In this document: positions 7,511 to 10,046 of the stretch, piece by piece
Position numbering within the stretch: position 1 is the first letter of the stretch
Layout: each line of letters opens with the position of its first letter
Assembly (NCBI GenBank): GCA_003242685.1
Contig: QGVD01000098.1
Location: 1-10,046, forward strand
Direction: 5' to 3'
Origin: Pseudomonadota bacterium
GTDB taxonomy: Bacteria; Pseudomonadota; Gammaproteobacteria; Steroidobacterales; Steroidobacteraceae
Length of the DNA: 10,046 bases
Program-made: the position numbers and the translations under genes
Notes under the pieces: generated by a model
What the model was told of the DNA's origin: nothing
What the model saw: only the letters and a program-made list of their open reading frames with translations
Database searches by the model: none

Positions 7511-7870
7511 TCACCTTGGTTCGCCTTCGCTCTCGGCTTCGGTGCTCGAGGCTTCGGGGGCCTCCGCAACGCGGATCGTGCTCTGGACGGACTTTACGCC
7601 CGGTACCTGGCGCGCGATTTCCTCGGCGCGGCGTTTTGTCTGCTCGTCGTCCACGTTGCCGCTCAGCGTGATCTGGCCGTTGTACGCATCGACGTTGATC
7701 TGGGTGCCCTTGACTTCCTCGCTGTCGAGAAGTGCCGCCTTCACACGAGCGGTGAGCGCCGAGTCATCGACGTACGCTCCCGGCGACTGCTCACCTCGAA
7801 GCATGGTGCATCCTGTGCCCGCGAGCGCCGCGGCGATCACGAGAACTCCCACTCTGATGGCTGAACGCAT
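7511..7870 (-). CDS. Small BON-domain lipoprotein
   Basis: A 119-residue envelope lipoprotein with a single BON domain, a fold found in OsmY/DolP-type proteins that bind phospholipid or stabilise the envelope. The signal peptide ends in lipobox LAGTGC (C21). Thr at +2 favours the outer membrane. The BON domain spans about 34-101: DDSALTARVKAALL, then the IKGxxI-like VKGTQINVDAYNGQITLSG with its conserved Gly, then VPGVKSVQSTIRV. A short acidic, low-complexity tail (about 103-119, rich in Glu, Ser and Ala) follows. OsmY and DolP have two BON domains; this has one. ATG 7870 is chosen for its AGGAGGT 8 bases upstream and for the signal peptide. A longer open frame to 8038 has neither. The gene is monocistronic, ending in the terminator at 7446-7487, and diverges from the L,D-transpeptidase gene. 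Confidence 0.92.
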   Translation of the reverse strand: MRSAIRVGVLVIAAALAGTGCTMLRGEQSPGAYVDDSALTARVKAALLDSEEVKGTQINVDAYNGQITLSGNVDDEQTKRRAEEIARQVPGVKSVQSTIRVAEAPEASSTEAESEGEPR

Positions 7871-7878
7871 AGATGAAT

Positions 7879-7885
7879 ACCTCCT
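7879..7885 (-). promoter_or_regulatory. Shine-Dalgarno site of the BON lipoprotein gene
   Basis: Minus-strand AGGAGGT, 8 bases before ATG 7870. It is a full match to the anti-Shine-Dalgarno core and fixes the start. I found no convincing -35/-10 pair for this gene in the 218-base divergent region 7871-8088. Confidence 0.75.
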
Positions 7886-8038
7886 GTCCTCTGCGTGCCT
7901 TCTGCAAAGCGCGACGACGCTTGCCTCGGTGAGCGTCCAGCAATCGGGGTTCCCGCTGCTGTAGGCAAATTGCGACAGCTCAGGCAGACTGACACGCGGG
8001 TGAGACCCGGTTCGCCAGCGCATGTCCGGGGATTTCAA

Positions 8039-8044
8039 TACAAT
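8039..8044 (+). promoter_or_regulatory. Candidate -10 box for the L,D-transpeptidase gene
   Basis: TACAAT, five of six matches to the -10 consensus, lies 44 bases before ATG 8089 in the divergent intergenic region. No good -35 is found at the normal distance; TTCGCC at 8011 is 22 bases away, which is too far. Confidence 0.3.
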
Positions 8045-8088
8045 GCGCGCCGGCCGGGACGGGTACCTGGAGTGGTCCTTCAGCAGTC

Positions 8089-9195
8089 ATGACGACGAGA
8101 ACACGGAATCTCCGCATCTGCGCCGCAGCCGTGCTCGGATGGCTGACGTGCGCGGCTGCAAATGCCACGGTCTACGAGCTCGGCGAGGACACGCCGCTCG
8201 TCTTCGGCGAAGTCGAACGCATCACCACGAAGTGGGAAGACACGCTGCTCGACATCGCGCGCCGCTACAGCCTCGGCTACGAGGAGATCGTGCGCGTCAA
8301 CCCTGGCGTGGACCCCTGGCTGCCCGGCGAAGGCACCGAGATCGTGATTCCGGGGCGACGCATCCTGCCGCCCGGGCCCCGCGAGGGCATCGTCATCAAC
8401 CTTCCCGAGCATCGCCTGTACTACTTCCCGAAGCCGAAGAAGGGTGAGAAGCCGAAGGTCTATACCTATCCGGTGAGCATCGGGAAGATGGACTGGCGCA
8501 CACCCATCGGCCGGACGACGATCGTGGGCAAGCAGAAGCGGCCCACATGGTTTCCGCCCGAATCGGTGCGCAAGGAGCATGCGGCACGCGGCGAGTACCT
8601 GCCGCGAGCGGTACCGCCAGGGCCCGACAATCCGCTCGGCGAGTACGCGATGCGCCTCGGGATTCCCTCCGGGGCCTATCTGATTCACGGGACCAACAAT
8701 CCGGCGGCTGTCGGCATGGCCGTCACGCACGGCTGTATCCGCATGTACCCGGAGGACATCGAGGAGCTGTTCCCGCTCGTCCCCGTGGGTACGAAGGTGA
8801 CCATTCTGAACGAGCCGGTGAAGATCGCCTTCGTCGACGGCGAGCTGCTCCTCGAGGTGCATCCGCCGGTGGATGCCGAAGGGCAGACCATCGAGCCCGA
8901 CGTCGATCAGCTCGTGAAGCGGCTCGACGAGATCCTGGGCGAGAAGCCGGTGGCGATCCACTGGGAGTACGCGCTCGAGACGTTGCAGGCGGCGAACGGC
9001 ATTCCGGCAGTCGTCGGCATCGAAGCGATCTTCGATGATCCCGCCGAGGAGCCTGATGGCATGCCGGCTCATGGTCTCGACGGCGGGCAGGCGCCCGCTT
9101 CGGCCTCCGAGAGACCGATCGAAGCACCGGCATCCGAGACAGTTCCACTGGCCGCGGCCGATGCCGGCGGCGGCGCGGCCGTAGAGTCGCGCTGA
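8089..9195 (+). CDS. Periplasmic L,D-transpeptidase (LysM-YkuD, ErfK/YbiS/YcfS/YnhG type)
   Basis: A 368-residue exported enzyme of the YkuD family, which forms 3-3 peptidoglycan cross-links or attaches envelope proteins to peptidoglycan. The signal peptide is about 1-26 (cleavage ANA|TVYE). A LysM-like segment spans about 44-88 (WEDTLLDIARRYSLGYEEIVRVNPGVD, then LPGEGTEIVIP). The YkuD domain is about 98-241, starting at GIVINLPEHRLYYFP, with PVSIGKMDWRTPIG, the signature HGTNNP (H200) and HGCIRM with H214, nucleophile C216 and R218. All catalytic residues are present. E. coli homologues are about 300-335 residues. This one continues past YkuD with a strand-rich segment typical of the subgroup, then an Ala/Glu/Pro/Gly-rich low-complexity tail (about 318-368). 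ATG 8089 gives the signal peptide directly; a Shine-Dalgarno site is weak or absent. It is the only nearby peptidoglycan gene, so its exact role (cross-linker or attachment enzyme) cannot be told. Confidence 0.94.
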   Translation: MTTRTRNLRICAAAVLGWLTCAAANATVYELGEDTPLVFGEVERITTKWEDTLLDIARRYSLGYEEIVRVNPGVDPWLPGEGTEIVIPGRRILPPGPREGIVINLPEHRLYYFPKPKKGEKPKVYTYPVSIGKMDWRTPIGRTTIVGKQKRPTWFPPESVRKEHAARGEYLPRAVPPGPDNPLGEYAMRLGIPSGAYLIHGTNNPAAVGMAVTHGCIRMYPEDIEELFPLVPVGTKVTILNEPVKIAFVDGELLLEVHPPVDAEGQTIEPDVDQLVKRLDEILGEKPVAIHWEYALETLQAANGIPAVVGIEAIFDDPAEEPDGMPAHGLDGGQAPASASERPIEAPASETVPLAAADAGGGAAVESR

Positions 9196-9199
9196 TCCA

Positions 9200-9215
9200 C
9201 CGGCATTTTCGCCGG
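9200..9215 (+). repeat. Short hairpin after the L,D-transpeptidase gene
   Basis: CCGGC (9200-9204) and GCCGG (9211-9215) pair around the loop ATTTTC, 4 bases after the stop codon. The stem is only 5 bp and no T-run follows, so a terminator role is doubtful. The remaining 95 bases to the next start show nothing I can name. Confidence 0.25.
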
Positions 9216-9310
9216 CGTTCGGCGTTCCTCCAGGACACGTCGTATTCCGCACGGGCATGGGGATTGCTCCGTACCCGCAGTCCCCCGAACGCTCAGGGAA
9301 GTGGAACGCC

Positions 9311-9934
9311 ATGAACGGTGAGCTCACCATCCTCGGCATCGCCGGCAGCCTCCGTGCCGGTTCCTACAACCGCGCCGCGCTGCGCGCCGCCCAGCAGCTC
9401 GCGCCGCAGGGGATGCGCATCGAGACGTTCGAGCTCGACGGCATTCCGGGCTTCAATCAGGATCTCGAGAAGCGACCGCCGCAGCAGGTCGTGGAGCTCA
9501 AGCGGCGCATCCGTGCCGCCGACGGGATCCTGTTCGTGACGCCGGAGTACAACTACTCCGTGCCAGGTGTGCTGAAGAACGCGATCGACTGGGCTTCACG
9601 TCCCTACGGCGACAACGCCTGGTACGGCAAGCCGGCGGCGATCATGGGCGCTTCCATCGGCCGCCTCGGCACGGCGCGCGCGCAGTACCACCTGCGTCAG
9701 ATATTCGTGTTCCTCGGCATGCCCTCGGTGCTGGAGCCGGAAGTGATGATCGCCGATGCTGCGAACGCCTTCGACGCGGACGGCAATCTCACCGACGAGA
9801 CGTCGCGCGGGCTGATCGCACAGCTCCTCGAAAACCTCGCGCGGCTCGTGCGCCGGGTGCAGCAACCGTTGAACGCGCCGCAGGCGAAGGTCGCGGACCG
9901 TCCTTCAGATGAGGCGCGTTCGCGTCCGCACTGA
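9311..9934 (+). CDS. NADPH-dependent FMN reductase (flavodoxin-like oxidoreductase)
   Basis: A 207-residue cytosolic flavoprotein of the FMN_red family, which includes chromate, azo-dye and quinone reductases (ChrR/YieF, ArsH-like). It uses NAD(P)H and FMN to reduce quinones, flavins or metal oxyanions. The FMN phosphate loop is GSLRAGSYN (12-20). The second flavin-binding segment is TPEYNYSVPGVLKNAIDW (77-94), a hallmark of the family. GKPAAIMGAS (106-115) and GTARAQYHLRQIFVFLGM (120-137) complete the fold. The core ends near 185, and an Arg/Ala/Pro-rich tail of about 20 residues follows. ATG 9311 is preferred because the fold starts immediately after it (MNGELTILGIAGS) and a purine-rich AGGGAAGTGG lies upstream. 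An in-frame ATG at 9257 would add 18 residues unlike the family. It follows the transpeptidase gene by 115 bases, so cotranscription is uncertain. The physiological substrate is not evident. Confidence 0.92.
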   Translation: MNGELTILGIAGSLRAGSYNRAALRAAQQLAPQGMRIETFELDGIPGFNQDLEKRPPQQVVELKRRIRAADGILFVTPEYNYSVPGVLKNAIDWASRPYGDNAWYGKPAAIMGASIGRLGTARAQYHLRQIFVFLGMPSVLEPEVMIADAANAFDADGNLTDETSRGLIAQLLENLARLVRRVQQPLNAPQAKVADRPSDEARSRPH

Positions 9935-9986
9935 TGCGGCAGGCGAGAGCCGCGGAGCCGGTCCCGCTGCGTCGAGCCCGAGTCCG

Positions 9987-9992
9987 TACAAT
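9987..9992 (+). promoter_or_regulatory. Possible -10 box for a gene beyond the window
   Basis: TACAAT sits in the 112-base stretch after the FMN reductase gene, in the same form as the one before the transpeptidase gene. No matching -35 is seen. The rest of 9935-10046 shows no recognisable gene. Confidence 0.2.
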
Positions 9993-10046
9993 GACTTTCC
10001 GGCCACCTCACTCGAGTCGCGTCATTCGAGCGCGAGGATCCAGCGC

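Noticed and set aside
7916..7937. Inverted repeat GACGCT/AGCGTC upstream of the BON gene
   Set aside because: 6-base arms with a 10-base spacer, not placed on any recognisable promoter element and likely chance in GC-rich DNA.
8080..9339. Minus-strand open frame across the L,D-transpeptidase gene
   Set aside because: It is antisense to a gene with a full YkuD signature and signal peptide, has no domain, and is explained by high GC.
9926..9939. Hairpin CCGCA-CTGA-TGCGG across the FMN reductase stop codon
   Set aside because: The stem is only 5 bp and no T-run follows, so it does not qualify as a terminator.
9991..10046. Open plus-strand frame from ATG 9991 to the window end
   Set aside because: Only 18 codons are visible, the ATG overlaps a -10-like TACAAT, there is no ribosome binding site, and no motif is present.
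10022..10046. Possible 3' end of a minus-strand gene (reads RWILALE then TGA)
   Set aside because: Seven codons are too few to support a gene. It is plausible only as the tail of a gene beyond the window.

Overview
This is about 10 kb of high-GC (roughly two-thirds G+C by eye), densely coded bacterial chromosome. Two outer-membrane-type lipoproteins (Sec signal plus lipobox), a LysM/YkuD L,D-transpeptidase and a CPXCG zinc-ribbon-like protein point to a Gram-negative proteobacterium. A gammaproteobacterium of the Xanthomonadales/Nevskiales kind is my best guess, but it rests on general resemblance, not on a marker gene. I see no tRNA, rRNA, insertion sequence, phage gene, CRISPR array or clear sign of recent transfer.

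Layout. 2-1312 (+): 3' part of a hybrid PAS-histidine kinase-receiver gene, cut by the window start. 1396-2145 (-): 5-formyltetrahydrofolate cyclo-ligase with an N-terminal extension, convergent with the kinase. 2263-3352 (+): a CPXCG cysteine-rich protein and a cytosolic amidohydrolase whose reading frames overlap. 3388-4527 (-): an uncharacterised membrane-anchored helical protein with a Ser/Ala/Pro-rich linker. 4587-7300 (-): a two-gene operon of exported amidohydrolases, an intact lipoprotein (first) and a soluble-type paralogue with a damaged metal site (second), joined by an ATGA stop/start overlap. 7511-7870 (-): a small BON-domain lipoprotein with a strong ribosome binding site and a good intrinsic terminator. 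8089-9195 (+): a periplasmic L,D-transpeptidase, divergent from the BON gene. 9311-9934 (+): an NADPH-dependent FMN reductase.

How it fits together. From about 4.5 to 9.2 kb the window is mostly cell-envelope functions: exported amidohydrolases, a BON lipoprotein and a peptidoglycan cross-linking or lipoprotein-attaching enzyme. The rest is housekeeping: folate repair, flavin reduction and signalling. There is no obvious defence, mobile or biosynthetic system. The points most worth a second look are: the coupled intact/degenerate amidohydrolase pair; a set of genes whose -10-like elements sit so close to the start codon that leaderless mRNAs are likely, in contrast to the strong Shine-Dalgarno sites of the three exported-protein genes on the minus strand between 4.6 and 7.9 kb; an inverted repeat lying over one of those -10 boxes; a triple LSxxQ-like motif in the uncharacterised membrane protein; and strong enrichment of the hexamer CTCGAG throughout.
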